From Brenneria goodwinii (GTDB lineage: Bacteria; Pseudomonadota; Gammaproteobacteria; Enterobacterales; Enterobacteriaceae): a DNA stretch of 64,000 nt. Under the pieces are notes generated by a model. That model did not search any database, had not been told where the DNA came from, and saw nothing but the letters and a program-made list of their open reading frames with translations. Made by a program: the position numbers and the translations under genes. Where the stretch lies: positions 868,001 to 932,000 of the forward strand of contig NZ_CP014137.1 of the NCBI RefSeq assembly GCF_002291445.1. The letters are read 5' to 3'. Shown here piece after piece: positions 63,313 to 64,000 of the stretch (position 1 is the first letter of the stretch; the number at the start of each line of letters is the position of its first letter).

Positions 63313-63829
63313 ATTTAATGTCGCTTATGCGGCGATACCTTTGATTTTGGCTACCACACTTACTGGCTGTGGGTTAACGCAAAGTGTCTCTGATGGTACG
63401 GTTTCGATGACGAGATCGCTGTTTTATAAAACCATAAAGACGCTGCATCTTGATTTTACCACCCGTAGTACGGTCAACGCCGATGACAATAATGCGCCGC
63501 TGGCGACGGTAATTCGCATCTATCAATTAAGAGATCGCAAAGCGTTTGACCGGGCGGATTACCAGACGCTTTTAGAAAACGCGAATGAGGCGCTCAAGGG
63601 CGATATTCTGGCGGAGCGCGATGTGACGGTGATGCCTGACGGTTCAGCGGCGCTGGATATGCCAATGGAGCAGAATGCGCGCTATGTCGCGGTGTTCGGG
63701 CTATTCCGTTCGCCGGATATTCAGGGAGATACCTGGCGAGTGGTACTTGAACGCAACGATCTGGATCCGGATGAAGCTCGGCGTATTCAACTAGAGAGCG
63801 GCGGTCTGAAACTGCTGCCTGAGGACTAA
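63293..63829 (+). CDS. tssJ: T6SS outer-membrane lipoprotein TssJ
   Basis: This 178-residue lipoprotein has a signal peptide ending in TTLTGC (Cys26). The mature part is a beta-sandwich of the TssJ/VasD type: RSTVNADDNNAPLATVIRIYQLRDRKAFDRADY, then GDILAERDVTVMPDGS. It contacts the periplasmic C-terminus of TssM. Start 63293 is favoured by AGAGG 6 bases upstream and by the signal peptide; the longer frame from 63146 lies inside tssG. Confidence 0.93.
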   Translation: MAVITSKFNVAYAAIPLILATTLTGCGLTQSVSDGTVSMTRSLFYKTIKTLHLDFTTRSTVNADDNNAPLATVIRIYQLRDRKAFDRADYQTLLENANEALKGDILAERDVTVMPDGSAALDMPMEQNARYVAVFGLFRSPDIQGDTWRVVLERNDLDPDEARRIQLESGGLKLLPED

Positions 63830-63836
63830 TGGTGCA

Positions 63837-64000
63837 ATGAATCCTTCATTGTATGAAATGTTGACCTTCAATTTTGCGGGCGAACTGGATATTCATCAGG
63901 TCGACGAACGCCAACAGGTGATTATGTCGGTTCTGGATAATATGCAGCGCATTCTCAACAGTCGCGCCGGTACGCTGGCGCATCTGCCGGATTATGGTCT
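63837..64000 (+). CDS. tssE: T6SS baseplate protein TssE, partial
   Basis: The frame starts at ATG 63837, seven bases after the tssJ stop, and runs off the right edge with 54 codons visible. The N-terminus MNPSLYEMLTFNF and the segment VLDNMQRILNSRAGTLAHLP are the TssE/gp25-type pattern (family: SVLDNLQRLLNTRRG, HLPDYG). The gene follows tssJ in the A-F-G-J-E order. The catalytic-like EPR region lies beyond the window. Confidence 0.85.
   Translation, partial: MNPSLYEMLTFNFAGELDIHQVDERQQVIMSVLDNMQRILNSRAGTLAHLPDYG

Overview
The window looks like chromosome of a Gram-negative member of the Enterobacterales. By gene content it most resembles plant-associated Pectobacteriaceae (Dickeya/Pectobacterium/Brenneria type) or Serratia. 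This is inferred from protein flavour, Shine-Dalgarno sites and synteny; no rRNA or other typing marker is present.

Positions 1-7434 (minus strand) hold a peptide/glutathione-type ABC importer operon. In transcription order it has a GntR/FadR-type regulator, a periplasmic binding protein, two DppB/DppC-type permeases, a gamma-glutamyltransferase-family hydrolase and a double ABC ATPase that runs off the left edge. Positions 7435-10994 are gene-poor. They contain an atypical ClpP-like protease gene, two micro-lipoprotein genes, a large inverted-repeat terminator and an AT-rich stretch with decayed sequence.

From 10995 to the right edge everything on the plus strand belongs to one large type VI secretion system (T6SS) locus. 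The structural genes come in two blocks: tssB-tssC-tssK-tssL-(TssM/OmpA hybrid)-hcp-clpV on the left, and tssA-tssF-tssG-tssJ-tssE (cut) on the right. Between them lie about 38 kb of three effector islands. Island 1 is vgrG1, a class 3 lipase effector, four full and one broken paralogous lipoproteins (probable immunity), and PAAR1. Island 2 is a partner membrane protein, tssM1, vgrG2, PAAR2, a VasX/BTH_I2691-type pore-forming effector, and an eight-copy tandem array of mosaic membrane proteins (probable immunity). Island 3 is a broken secreted-protein gene, a DUF4123 chaperone, a second partner membrane protein, tssM2, vgrG3, a papain-like cysteine hydrolase effector and two Ig-like lipoproteins (probable immunity). 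All core T6SS components are present if the truncated tssE is counted.

The unusual points are these. (i) The immunity array combines four N-terminal types, four middle types and four membrane-hairpin types in different ways, with one copy disrupted at a poly-T tract. (ii) There are two TssM proteins that are nearly identical beyond residue ~137 but have different N-terminal anchors, each next to a different partner protein; both lack a recognisable P-loop. (iii) A ~5.06 kb direct repeat (tssM-vgrG) brackets 20.7 kb of effector/immunity DNA. (iv) A TssM-like N-terminal half is fused to an OmpA peptidoglycan-binding domain. (v) Three consecutive hairpins follow hcp. (vi) Three single-base homopolymer lesions within about 5.3 kb are either phase-variable sites or sequencing errors.
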